A stretch of DNA of 64,000 nt from Hygrophila difformis (Eukaryota; Streptophyta; Magnoliopsida; Lamiales; Acanthaceae). A program made the translations under genes and the position numbers. The stretch spans positions 32,143,383 through 32,207,382 of the forward strand of contig JAOANR010000006.1 of the NCBI GenBank assembly GCA_030278955.1. Reading direction: 5' to 3'. How positions within the stretch are numbered: the stretch's first letter is position 1; the number at the start of each line of letters is the position of its first letter. Under the pieces are notes generated by a model. It was not told the origin of the DNA and made no database searches. It was given only the letters and a program-made list of their open reading frames with translations. Below are positions 1-10,009 of the stretch, piece after piece.

Positions 1-303
1 GGATTTGCCGTATTGTTATTAGAATGATTGTTTCGTTCTGTGGGCGATTTCCGTGTGTTGTTAGTAACTTAGGTTTTGGTTTATTGTGCACATAACGTGT
101 TCGACGAAATGCCACATAGGGTTTAGGCACTAGTTTTAGCATATTCTTTGTCTAGGTCACCTTCTGGTTGGTCTTAGTAAACGGTAGGATTTGTTGTTCT
201 TACGGTACATTCACGTTGGAACTATATATTAATGCCCTATTCGTATTTTCGCTTGACTTCTGTGTGGGACCTAGCCTTATAATTGGTGTTTGGTAACTTG
301 CAG
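1..303 (+). other. Non-coding sequence ending in a probable 3' splice site
   Basis: No coding signal is seen. The stretch is T-rich and ends with TTTGGTAACTTGCAG directly before the first ATG of the next ORF, which looks like a plant splice acceptor. By analogy with element B (acceptor at 24864) and element E (acceptor at 61608), it may be the 3' end of an intron upstream of a 3' accessory ORF. The donor and first exon would lie left of the window. This is inference. Confidence 0.4.
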
Positions 304-304
304 G

Positions 305-1639
305 ATGTTGCTCTTTTTGTGGGTCGTTTTGGCGTCTCTCATGTGTCCTCCGAGGACTAGGAGACGGGTTGCTGATGAGGCTGGCCCCAGTCATGCTGCT
401 CCGGCGATGCCAGATTTCGACGAGAGCGAGTCAGAGGAGGATGAGGCGCAGAGGGGCCCGCGTCTCAGGGGCCTCCCGGACGAGGTGCGTCCTCACCAGC
501 ATGACAGGTTCCGGTTTAGGACGAGGGCTGCCCAGGACTTTTATTTCGACGAGCTTCGTCGAAACAGGTCTTACGTCCCTGAGAGAGGCATATATCCTCT
601 TCATATGGGCGATGACAGGGTCAGTGCGGTCTTGGAGTATTTACAGTGGACTGGTCTGGCACGTCACCCCGAGGGCGTCGCCTCCGGTTATTTGGCTATG
701 GAGGTTATTGCCAACATCGGCGGTCTCGGGGAGGGTGACGATCTATCCCGAGTATGGGTCCGTGGTCGCTATCTCGACTTCAGTGCTCGGGCGATCAACG
801 TCTATTTTGGCTTGCCCGACGATGGCGTGTTCCGGCCCCAGCCTGAGGGGCGCGTTCTTGCTCCTGCGTGGAACACCTTATGCACCCTAGTGCCTCCTGC
901 GTTCGAGCACAGTCATGAGCTTCGTTTGACGTCGATGGACTCCCCTTGGCAAGAGCTCGCTCAGCTATGGTTCGGGCGTGTCCGGCCGATGTCCCGGAGC
1001 CACATTGTCTTGGATCACGTCTACGAGACCATTTGCTTCATCGCGCGGGACGGTAGGGTGAATGTAGGGGCTTGCATCGAGGACAACTTGCGGGGTATGC
1101 GCAGAGGACGAGGGAGTAGGGTGATTACCCATGTTCACCTCATCTGTGGGTTGTGCGCGGCACAGGGGATTCGCACTACACCGGAGACAGATCCGTACGA
1201 CCTAGCACCTGGCCGTTGCTACCGTATTCCGTCTTATGCTGAGCGGCGTAGCGCCTTACGTCGTGGGGCTCCCCGTGCTGTACTTCGCCCGCAGCCTGAT
1301 GACGGCGGCCTGATCCTCGTTGTACCACCGGAGCAGCCACCTCCTCCTCCAGTGGTTCCACCTCCTGCTGGGGCACCTCCTGCCGTGGCACCTCAGGGGC
1401 AGGAGATGATTCAGATGCTGCAGATGATGCAGGAGATGCGGGTCGGTATGGACGCCGGGTTTGCAGCTGGGCAGGCTCGTTATGACGCCCTCGACGCTAG
1501 GTTGGACCTCTATCAGACCCGCATGGACTCGTTTGCTACGAGGCAGGCTCAGCAGCAGGCCACCATGTCCGACATGTACGCCTATGTGCGGCAGATGGAC
1601 GACTTCATGCGCCGACAGTTCCCGCCTCCCGATCAGTGA
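305..1639 (+). CDS. Putative plant transposon protein (retrotransposon 3' accessory ORF)
   Basis: Uninterrupted 444-aa frame. I start at the ATG at 305, one base after a probable splice acceptor; the ATG at 341 is an alternative. Residues ~50-290 fit the plant-only 'putative plant transposon protein' family (I believe Pfam PF20167): WVRGRYLDFS, then a GLP triplet, and later GRVNVGACI, the family's INVG-type block. It is followed by a proline-rich linker (~residues 340-365) and a Met/Gln-rich C-terminal helix, probably a coiled coil. The family is found in LTR retrotransposons, and its biochemical role is unknown. It resembles the domain at 57958-58698 in element E, which also has VRG-x-DxS and INVG blocks. 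The GC-rich codons contrast with the AT-rich flanks. The frame is intact, so this is either a recent copy or a maintained one. The rest of its element (H) lies left of the window. Confidence 0.65.
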   Translation: MLLFLWVVLASLMCPPRTRRRVADEAGPSHAAPAMPDFDESESEEDEAQRGPRLRGLPDEVRPHQHDRFRFRTRAAQDFYFDELRRNRSYVPERGIYPLHMGDDRVSAVLEYLQWTGLARHPEGVASGYLAMEVIANIGGLGEGDDLSRVWVRGRYLDFSARAINVYFGLPDDGVFRPQPEGRVLAPAWNTLCTLVPPAFEHSHELRLTSMDSPWQELAQLWFGRVRPMSRSHIVLDHVYETICFIARDGRVNVGACIEDNLRGMRRGRGSRVITHVHLICGLCAAQGIRTTPETDPYDLAPGRCYRIPSYAERRSALRRGAPRAVLRPQPDDGGLILVVPPEQPPPPPVVPPPAGAPPAVAPQGQEMIQMLQMMQEMRVGMDAGFAAGQARYDALDARLDLYQTRMDSFATRQAQQQATMSDMYAYVRQMDDFMRRQFPPPDQ

Positions 1640-2250
1640 TGTCTCCCTTTGGTTTCGTGTTTTCGTTTAGGTTTTGCGTTTAGACGCACTTTGTTTAGGC
1701 TCCTCCTTATGAGGACGTTGATGTTGCCTGGTGTTTGTGATTTATATTTTCGTTATGTTGTCGCTTAGTTAGGTGTTTGACATGTGTTGGTTGTGTGCTG
1801 CTGTTTCAGAACCATGGTTTAATTGTTCTGCCTATTTTATGGTTTGAGATGTCCTGGGTTTACTGTTACCTTCCTATCGTATCTACATGTGTGTGGGTTG
1901 CCCAACAATACTTGCACTGTTGCTTGACTAAACCGCTCCAAGGAACTTAGATAAACTAGTGTGATAAGATATAAGGGGTAGAGTTTATATGTTAAATAAA
2001 TAGCTGCTTGCAAGGGGAAAATTTTATTGAATGAAGATTAGTCTTTTAATAGGTATCAATTTATCCGGGTTTTCTTGTAAAGGTTGTTGGAATTTATTTA
2101 TTTATATGTACATATTTACGTATTGTATATATTTTATTATTATCTTTATTATTATTATTATATTATTTTTATTTTTATGATTTTTGATTTTTTTTTTTTT
2201 TTTTTTTAAATCTGTTCGGTTTTTTTTTTTTTTTTTTTTTTTTTGGTTGT
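1640..2250 (+). other. 3' non-coding stretch with two oligo-T tracts
   Basis: No ORF of note. It is T-rich and ends in two T tracts (about 2188-2207 and 2221-2244). I infer that this is the 3' untranslated part of element H and that the T tracts mark the contact with element D, whose internal region is read on the other strand. I could not find a defined LTR end here. Confidence 0.35.
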
Positions 2251-2441
2251 AGGTTTCCCTCCTTGATTATGGTAGTTAATGAACTAAATAAAATGCATGG
2301 AATAAATTTAAATAGGCTTGTATTTTTATTACTCAAGAATCAAATTTTGGGTTACAAACGTTTTGAAATAGAGATAGGAGTGCTGCTAATAGTACGGAAA
2401 GGAAAATATACTACTGATAATGCGTAGCTGGATCACTAGAT

Positions 2442-2840
2442 CTAAAGCGAGTGGGTAGGCTCGGCCTTGATGGGATCATCCTCATCGCTCGACACATCGA
2501 TGGGTATGGCGACACTGGGAGCAGGCCCCGGGTTCTGAAGGACCGCTCCGTCCACGTCCTGGGCCAGGTTAGTCAGTTCCCAGCCTATGGTCTCTATCTG
2601 CTCCTCCAAATCATCTCCCTTGTCTTGGAGCTGGGCCACTTGGGCTTGGAGGTGTGTGACTTGCTCCTGCAGCTGGGTTATGTGGTGATGGTCTGTTTCC
2701 CTAAGGTGGCCCAAATGGGCCAGGTTACCCTCCAACTGTCCTACCCGCGTTTTGAAGTAATTGATGTGCTGTTGGCCCTCAAGGTATGCGTTCATTAATT
2801 TCACCATCAAATTGACCATGTTCGCGTTGGGCTCGGCCAT
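2442..2840 (-). CDS. Small coiled-coil protein of element D (gag-like N-terminus or accessory ORF)
   Basis: 132-aa frame starting ~315 bp inside the tRNA-iMet primer-binding site of element D, the usual place for gag. Residues ~20-95 are heptad-like with many Gln/Leu (blocks such as LQEQVTHLQAQVAQLQ), predicting a coiled coil. The C-terminus is acidic with an SSDEDD run. No zinc knuckle or enzyme motif is present. It may be a truncated gag or a non-autonomous element's only product. Downstream (towards position 1) the sequence changes to element H on the opposite strand, so the rest of D is missing or outside the window. Function is unknown. Confidence 0.45.
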   Translation of the reverse strand: MAEPNANMVNLMVKLMNAYLEGQQHINYFKTRVGQLEGNLAHLGHLRETDHHHITQLQEQVTHLQAQVAQLQDKGDDLEEQIETIGWELTNLAQDVDGAVLQNPGPAPSVAIPIDVSSDEDDPIKAEPTHSL

Positions 2841-3155
2841 CTAATGTCACAAGGGAGGTTATAGTTAGATGTTTTTCAGGCAAAGTTAAGATATGCATTT
2901 AATTCTATATGCAACATGCAAGTGCAAGTCCCTTCCCCCATAAAATTTAGTTTAAAATAAATTGCTAAGGGTTGGGCCTCTATAGTGGGCCAAAATTTAA
3001 TATTTCTTGGGCTAAGATTTGGGGTATGTAAAAAGGATTATAGATTTTTGGGCTAAAAATAGTACTAGTAGTCAAATAAATAATTTTAAAAGAAATAACA
3101 CTTGGGCTTAAAAATATTGGTTTAAAATAATAGTAGTAGCTTTAAAAATTTTCCG

Positions 3156-3168
3156 GGCTCTGATACCA
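3156..3168 (-). other. Primer-binding site of element D (tRNA-iMet)
   Basis: On the minus strand the sequence is TGGTATCAGAGCC, the standard plant retrotransposon site complementary to the 3' end of initiator tRNA-Met. It lies 3 bp inside the LTR end at 3172. This fixes 3172-5935 as a 5' LTR on the minus strand rather than a solo LTR. Confidence 0.85.
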
Positions 3169-3842
3169 ACTTGTAACACCCCGGATTTGATAACCCAGGC
3201 CGGGATGTCACCGCCGCATTTCCCTAGTAAGACACGGCTTCCCGAGCTCGCTAAGGAAATGCAAGGCTTGTGGGTATGAAAAAAAGATTTAAAAACATTT
3301 CAAGATTTAGTCCGGAAATTTATAATATTTAGTACGATAGTAGAAATTATCACGTACGGAAAGTAAATAACGTAAGTGCAGCGGAAAGTAAAATCACGGC
3401 CAACATGGCCAAATCCTCGGGTTTAACAGACCCGGTAAAAACAGTACGATGCAGAAATTTAAAATGTTCATAAATAATTCCCCCAAGTGCATGCGTATGC
3501 GTCACTCGACATACTCTGTAAAAGAAAAATGACAACGGTTGTCAGTATAAAAATATACTGAGTAAGTTAATCCCTAACTAACAAATAAAAGGGGTTACAA
3601 GTGTTTAAACTAAAGATTTCGCTTATCGTACGAGGATTTAAAAAAAATACCTGATTTATTAGCAGCGGAAAAACATGATTAAAGAACTTAATTTAAAAAG
3701 CGGAATTTAAAGCATAATTTAAGATGCATAAAAATTTAAATACGTAATTGAAGACAGGATAAATACGATTTAAGCATAATGAAACACTCACACGAGTCTT
3801 TTACTTTTCATCCCGTAAACTAAGAAGAGGACACCATACCGG

Positions 3843-4062
3843 GAGATCACTAACGAGGCAATCTCAACATAGGACCACTAACGAGGCAGTCCAAACAATG
3901 GGAGACCACTAACGAGGCAGTCTCAAAGATAGTAGGACCACTAACGAGGCGATCCACAAAGATAGTAGGACCACTAACGAGGCGATCCACAAATACAGCG
4001 CGCGAGATCACTAACGAGGCAATCTCAGATAGTAAGGAGACCACTAACGAGGCAGTCTCAAA
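3843..4062. repeat. Array of seven short hairpins with a constant loop (element D LTR)
   Basis: Seven units, each with the constant core CACTAACGAGGC flanked by short complementary arms that differ from unit to unit: GAGAT/ATCTC (units 1 and 6), GGAC/GTCC (2), GAGAC/GTCTC (3 and 7), and GGAC with GATCC (4 and 5, one pair lost). Units start near 3843, 3872, 3902, 3934, 3967, 4003 and 4037. The arms co-vary while the loop stays fixed. This is seen directly; a function is not known. Confidence 0.85.
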
Positions 4063-5465
4063 GATAATGATAGTATGAAGATCGGCTCAGCCTAGTGAAC
4101 GGGATTTTTCGAAAGTTCGTATTTCAAAGTTATCAAAGGATCGATATCGCGTTTTCATAGTTCGAGTTTTCTCAAGTTCGAAAAATCCTATTCGAGGCAG
4201 TTTACGCCTTTCTTAATTTAAAATTCGTCTTTCCTCCAAAAATTCTGAAACTTGGCCAGTAATTCAAAAACACACACACGAACAACTTTCATGTTTTAAA
4301 TTTTTGGAAATAAGGTTCCGAAGTGAGTTAAAATTTGAGTTTATTTCAAAGAATAATTTACGTCTTAAAAACTGTTTTCGTCACAGGTTCGTGTAACGCC
4401 GATTAAAAATTCATTTCAAAACCAATCGATGTGAAATTTTTACAGTAGCTACACGACACATTAAGGAACAACTTTCATGTTTTAAGTTTTTGAAAATAAT
4501 GAATTATTGGTACTCAAAAATCGTGTGCAACTCACTGCATACTCATGGCCCTTAAAACGAATTCAAAACAGTTCTAAAAACTTGGCCGATTGACATATCA
4601 AATGAACACCAAAATTCGTGAAATTTGGTAGGCATAATCTAGACACAATTATCTACAACTTTTGTTTAGAAATGCAAAGTTAAATCATTCGAAAAATGGG
4701 TGAAAAACATGCATCAAGTTGAATGAAGGAATCTGTCACAGATTTGAAACGTTCGGTTTGAAACAGGAAGTTCATGGCGAAAATTGGGGTAGCAAAACTT
4801 AATGTCAATGGCTGAAATTTGGACACAAGATAGATAAAGGTGTTAGGAACAACTTTTATGTTGAAAAGTTTTCGGTTTGAATTCCCGAAGGTCGAGTTTT
4901 TGGCGAGTTTTTAAAATTGGACGAAAATAGGGTTTTTGAAAACCGATTTTTGTTACGAGCCTATATCTCGAGATTTAAACAACAAACAACCGCAAAAATT
5001 TGTGAGTAAGGTGTTAACTTACTTAGAATGATGATAGGGTTGCTGGATTGGGTTTCCGGACGTCCTAGGGTCACGACGAACGGCCAACTTCTCCGATCGC
5101 TTTTCGTTCGTTTTCCGGCGTGAAATCGTAGTAAAGGAAACGGGTTAGATTTCGAGTTTCTAAGTGTTATGGACGAATTAAAATGTTTAACCATGGCTTA
5201 CCAGGAGTCTAGAGGGCAGGGCTTGGTTCCTCTCGCCTCGTCGTCGCCGGAATGCTTGCCGGAAAGTGTCGTCGGAAGAGTTTCGGCTTGGGGAGGAAGT
5301 TTGGGAGTAATGTGGGAGTGAGTTTTCTGTGGGATTAGGGTTTTGAGTCTCCCCAGCCGCCCCTAAGCCTTCCTTAAGGCTGGGATTTGGTTTCCCTCGA
5401 AGGGAGATGTAATTTCGGCAAGAAAATCACCCCCGAATGGAAAGATTACACCTTCAGCCCCTCTG

Positions 5466-5605
5466 GCGCGCTGGTGGCGCGCACCTAAGCTTTTGTCCGC
5501 GCGGAGCACGCGTGCCAGGCCTGACGTCGCGACGCCCTTGGCCGCGCGGTGGCCGCGCGGCGGCGCGCGGACAGCGCGGGCCGGCCGGACCGGCCGGTTC
5601 GGCTC
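5466..5605. other. GC-rich, CpG-dense block inside LTR D
   Basis: A ~140-bp patch of nearly pure G/C with many CGCG and GGCCGG words inside otherwise AT-rich sequence. It includes the palindrome-like GGCCGGACCGGCC. Element C LTRs have a comparable GC-rich patch at the equivalent position (33920-34015 and 39457-39552). ORFs called across it are composition artefacts. It could be a promoter-proximal CpG block; that is inference. Confidence 0.6.
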
Positions 5606-5935
5606 CGCGTGTTCCGTCGGGTCTTTCCTTGCTTCCCCCTATCGATTTTCTACGTGTTAGCTCGATTCCTTGGGTCGTTTCTAGTCCGAAATCCTTTCCT
5701 TAATCTCGTTACGAGTTCGGCTTATCGCTCGCAACATTTCCGTATCCTAATTGGCCTAGTCTAAATTGGTTCCAACTTCCCCTATCGTCCTTGTGGTCTA
5801 ATTCGTGATGTATTTTGTGATTTATTTCGTGACTGAACTTAGAAATTAGTTCTAAGCTGCCTACGTACCCTGTGAAGGGATCAAGTCATGACGTAGTTCA
5901 AAACAATTTGAATTTGTTTTTCCTCGGGTGTTACA

Positions 5936-6291
5936 TGATTATCCTCAATTCCAGGTCTGAGGATTTCAAAAGCGGCTTCCATAAGCCCTGTGTTGCGGAA
6001 AGCCACGAGTGCAGGTTCCAGTTTGAGCATGAAGTTCCCTGCTTCTCTGCATCTTTCCATTATCTGTTTGTAGTGATTATCATGCGTTCTCTCCGCAGTG
6101 ATTCGCTTCACTACATTTGCTCTCCTCCATACTGCAGATGCCTTACTTGCTCTCAAGAATTTCTTGCAAGTTGGGGCTATTTTGGCTACATCTTTCATCT
6201 CTTCCTTTCCCAGTCTTGAGAGGATGTCTCCCAAAATTTGATCAGGGATATCTAAGATGGAGGTTCTGGCATTGGGAGCTGCTGCGGCCAT
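5936..6291 (-). pseudogene. F-box protein, 3' accessory ORF of element A, truncated by element D
   Basis: The frame starts at ATG 6291 (MAAAAPNARTS) and reads ~118 codons of element A before the LTR of D begins at 5935; the stop at 5881 belongs to the LTR. Residues ~12-55 fit an F-box (IPDQILGDILSRLG ... CKKFL ... VWRRANV). After it comes a helical part with REAGNF and an EILRPGIEDNH block, as in plant F-box proteins of the At2g35280-like type, which carry SEL1/TPR-like repeats. F-box proteins are substrate receptors of SCF ubiquitin ligases. The element B copy (23707-25528) has the same order of blocks, with CELLRPGLEDNH at the same place, so the two ORFs are homologous but clearly diverged. 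It lies ~730 bp downstream of pol on the same strand. No intron is evident here. Confidence 0.75.
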
Positions 6292-6499
6292 TTTGATTTC
6301 TGATGAAGGTTGTAGGATAATCGTTCTAATGTGGGAATGTTTGAGAGTAAGGAGAGAAAGATTCGACTAGATTTTATAGCAGAAAAACTGAATTCTGCCA
6401 TAATTACAAGCGGTTGAAACGACGTGTGATGGTTAGTGCAGAGGAAGAAGAAGAGTCTGAAAAGGGGTATTTTAGTCTTAAGAAGTTTGAAAAATCTAT

Positions 6500-6800
6500 C
6501 CGTTTAGTATTCCCAGACTCTCGCTTTGTTACTTGTCATCGCGTGATCATATAAACTGTCTCTCGCTTCGTGAATTACAAAGCGAGAGAGAATTCTTGTA
6601 TAATCTTCAGAGAAAAATGGTCACGCTTTATGTTTCAACAAAGCGTAGACATCAGATTCTTTGGCATTTAGAGACAGATCAAATTTTTCATAATAATGAG
6701 AACTTGAACTTATCACCTCGCTTTATAACTTTTACAAAGCGTGAGCGAGTATAGTTCATCTTTAATCACGCTTTGTCAAATTGCAAAAGCGTGCACTCAG
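6500..6800. repeat. Hairpin cluster between pol and F-box ORF of element A
   Basis: Several short inverted repeats built from CTCGCTTTG/CAAAGCGAG-like words: CTCTCGCTT...AAAGCGAGAG (6557-6590), ACGCTTT...AAAGCGT (6620-6650), CGCTTT...AAAGCG (6719-6742) and CACGCTTT...AAAGCGTG (6768-6795). The same words recur in the 5' LTR of A (42480-44140). Position (after pol, before the F-box ORF) matches the arrays of B at 23236-23547 and E at 63289-63898. Confidence 0.75.
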
Positions 6801-7024
6801 AATTCGTTCATACTTTATTTCCAAACACTTAATACTCAAAACCTGGTTGAAGATTTCCTTCTCATCCCTCTTCAATCCATCACAGCTTCATTTCTCGAGT
6901 TCCTGAAAATATACAAAATAAGAATTAGAGATAAAACAAATATCAAAAGAAAAAGGGAAATACTACTCAGTTAACCTGGGTAGTATCCACCCCCTATAAA
7001 TTTCTTTTTTTTTTTTTTTGAAAA

Positions 7025-8391
7025 CTAGGGATTATCCAAGAATTCAGTTTGGATATTTAAATCTTGTTGACCAATATATTCTTTAAGCCTGTGTCCATTT
7101 ACAGTCTTTTCTCCTTCACTGAGCATGATTGTGACTGCTCCATTGTCATGAACAGCTACAATGGGGAATGGGCCTGTCCACCTTGATATGAGCTTACCTG
7201 GAAATAATTTCAAATGAGAATTATAAAGTAAAACCAGTTCACCAACATAAAATTCCTTATGTTTAATTTTTGAATCATGATTTTTCTTAGTTCGATCTTT
7301 ATAAATCTTGCTGCTTTCATATGCTTCCAGTCTCATTTCTTCCAACTTAGACAGATCAAATTTTCTCTTGTCTTGTCCTGACTGAATATCCATATTAAGC
7401 ATCTTAATGGCCCAATATGCTCTATGTTCTAGCTCAACTGGAAGATGGCAAGCTTTTCCAAAAACTAATCTATAGGGAGACATTCCCATAGGAGTCTTGA
7501 AAGCAGATCTGTATGCCCATAAAGCATCATCCAATTTCTTTGACCAATCTTTTCTTGTAATATTCACATAAGCTTGTAAAATATGCTTAATTTCCTTATT
7601 AGATAGCTCCACCTGTCCACTTGTCTGAGGATGATACGGTGATCCAACCTTATGATGAACACCATATTTTTTCAACAACTTCTCAAAGAGTTTATTGACA
7701 AAGTGAGATCCTCCATCAGATATAATGGCACGAGGGGCTCCAAACCTGGTAAAAATATTCTTTTGCAGATATTTAGTAACTTGTTTAGCTTCATTATTGG
7801 GTAAAGCCACTGCTTCTACCCATTTTGAGACATAGTCAACAGCTACTAGAATGTAGTGATTACCAAATGATGGGGGAAAGGGTCCCATAAAATCAATTCT
7901 CCAAACATCAAATATCTCAACTTCTAAAATTCCTTTTTAAGGCATTTCTTCTCTCATTGAAATGTTTCCCAATCTTTGGCATCTGTCACACATCTTTATA
8001 AGTTTCTGGCAATCCAAAAAGATAGTCGGCCAGAAGAAACTACAATCTAGAACTTTTCTAGCAGTTCTAGCAGGACCATGATGGCCTCCTAGAGGATTCT
8101 CATGACACTTTCTAACAATTTGAAAACCTTCCCTCTCATGAACACAGCGCCTAAAAACCTGATCGGAACAAAACTTAAATAAAAAGGGGTCATCCCAGTA
8201 GTATTTCTGAATTTCTCTGAAAAATCTTGACTCTGGTGAGAGTCTTTGAACTTTGGAACAATCTTGCAAGCTAGATAATTAGCAAAATCTGAAAACCGAG
8301 GACAATCAAATTGATGCAACTGCAAAGCATACAACTGTTCATCTGGAAATTTATAATTTACAACTTCCTCCTTTTCTGTTTTCTCTTCCAA
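7025..8391 (-). pseudogene. Integrase of element A (degenerate)
   Basis: Three minus-strand frames (8391-8089, 8269-7937, 7888-7025) together give a Ty3/gypsy integrase. The N-terminal zinc-binding region shows CHENPLGGHHGPARTA and CDRCQRLGN (HHCC type). The core has [18 protein letters not shown] and [15 protein letters not shown], covering the second Asp and the Glu of the DD(35)E site. The C-terminus has the [13 protein letters not shown] block and ends HRLKEYIG. Frameshifts near 8250 and 7900 break the chain. It would insert the cDNA into chromatin if intact. Closest relative in the window is element B integrase. Confidence 0.85.
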
Positions 8392-8396
8392 TCTAG

Positions 8397-10005
8397 AAAG
8401 ATGATCTGCTACTCCATTGTCTTTTCCTTTTCTGTCTTTAATAATAATGTCAAACTCTTGTAAAAGTAAGACCCATCTTATCAGCTAGGTTTAGCTTCTT
8501 GCTTTGAGAAAAGATATCTTAATGCAGAATGATCTGTGTAAACTATAATTTGAGCTCTAATAAGATACTGTCTGAACTTGTCAAAGGCAAAAACTACAGC
8601 ATACATTTCCTTTTCTGTAGTAGTGTAGTTTATCTGGGCATCATTAAGAGTATGGCTAGCATAATAGATGACATGATGTTTGCCTTCTTTATGTTGCCCC
8701 AAAACTGCTCCTACTGCATTCTCGCTTCCATCACACATGAGTTCAAAAGGTAGACTCCAATCAGGAGACTGAACTACAGGTGCGGTGATAAGTTTCTCCT
8801 TCAAGGTTTTAAAAGCAGTCAAACAATCTCCATCAAAGCTAAATACCACATCCTTATGAAGAAGATTACATAAAGGTCTCGCTATTTTAGAAAAGTCCTT
8901 AATAAACCTTCTATAAAAACCATCATGACCAAGAAAACTCCTTACTGCCTTAATTGTTTTAGGTGGTGGTAGATTTGCTATCACAGAAACCTTAGCTTTA
9001 TCTACTTCTATTCCTGCTCTGGACACTTTGTGTCCTAGGACAATTCCTTCCTGAACCATGAAATGACACTTCTCCCAGTTAAGAACCAAGTTAGTGTCCT
9101 CACATCTCTGACAATCTTTCTAACATCTGATCAATAAAAGGTAAAGGAAAATGATCTTTTCTTGTGACTGTGTTTAATTTTCTATAATCAATGCAAACTC
9201 TCCAACCAGTTACTGGTCTTGTTGCTACTTCATCACCATGTTCATTAGTCACAATACAAATCCCACCCTTTTTGGGTACAACTTATGTTGGACTTACCCA
9301 TTTACTATCAGAAATATGATAGATTATACCTGCATCAAGTAGTTTGATTACCTCCTTCTTGACAACTTCCTGCATTGGTGGATTTAGCCTCCTCTGTGGT
9401 TGTCTGGACGGTTTGTATTCATCTTCCATCAGGATCCTATGCATACAAATGTGTGGACTGATACCTTTAATATCTGCTATAGTCCAAGCAATTGCATGAA
9501 TATGATTTTTAAGAGTACACACTAGAGCTTGTTCTTGTTCTTCACTCAATTTAGATGAAATTATTACCGGAAGCTTCTTTTTGTCTGCCAAAAAGGCATA
9601 CTTAAGATGTTCTGGTAGTACTTTAAGTTCAAGCTCTGGTGGACTTTCTATTGATGGAATTAATTTGCTTCGAGTTTGCACTTCCATCTTTAAATCAGAT
9701 CCTTCTTTAGAATGATATGTTTTATCAATGTCATCCTCAGATTGTTCTGAAGATGTCATATTCTCACTTTCTGATCCGTCCTTGATTTCACCAGTCTCAG
9801 GATCAGCGAATCTAACCGCGCACAAGTAAGCAAAAGTAGCATCTTCCGCATTTGTGAGTGGGGTGAGATTGTTCTCAATTACATCAGCGGTAAAGAGATT
9901 ATAGTAATCAAAAAGATTTCCCCCCTCCATAGTACTAGAATCTAATCCATTTCCTGCTACATTGGTTTCAAAAGCGTTAAAAGGATATGTTGCCATCTTC
10001 ATCAT
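8397..10005 (-). pseudogene. Reverse transcriptase-RNase H of element A, catalytic core deleted
   Basis: The frame 10005-9283 gives the linker and RT N-terminus (RRLNPPMQEVVKKEVIKLL, then DAGIIYHISDSKWVSP). The frame 9089-8481 gives the RT C-terminus (LNWEKCHFMVQEGIVLGH), connection (RSFLGHDGFYRRFI) and RNase H (CDGSENAVGAVLGQ, YTDHSALRYLF). Compared with element B, about 285 bp are missing at ~9113: the sequence jumps from the block DQMLERL to the block after the FMDDF motif. The catalytic Asp pair is therefore absent and this RT cannot work. Stops also occur at 9283 and near 8480. Confidence 0.85.
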
Positions 10006-10009
10006 ATCG

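Larger units (their letters stand above)
3172..5935 (-). repeat. 5' LTR of element D
   Basis: Bounded by TGTAACACCC... at the left and ...GGGTGTTACA at the right, i.e. TG...CA ends with longer inverted termini on either strand. Both ends are homologous to the LTRs of element C: the block with ATAACCCAGGCCGGGATG next to one end, and the block with GATCCCTTCACAGGGTACGT next to the other. Length is 2764 bp. It holds a seven-copy hairpin array (3843-4062) and a GC-rich block (5466-5605). The right end interrupts the F-box ORF of element A, so D inserted after A. The partner 3' LTR is not in the window. Confidence 0.8.

Noticed and set aside
5437..5764. Two overlapping GC-rich ORFs in LTR D
   Set aside because: Composition artefact of the CpG-dense block; no family resemblance.
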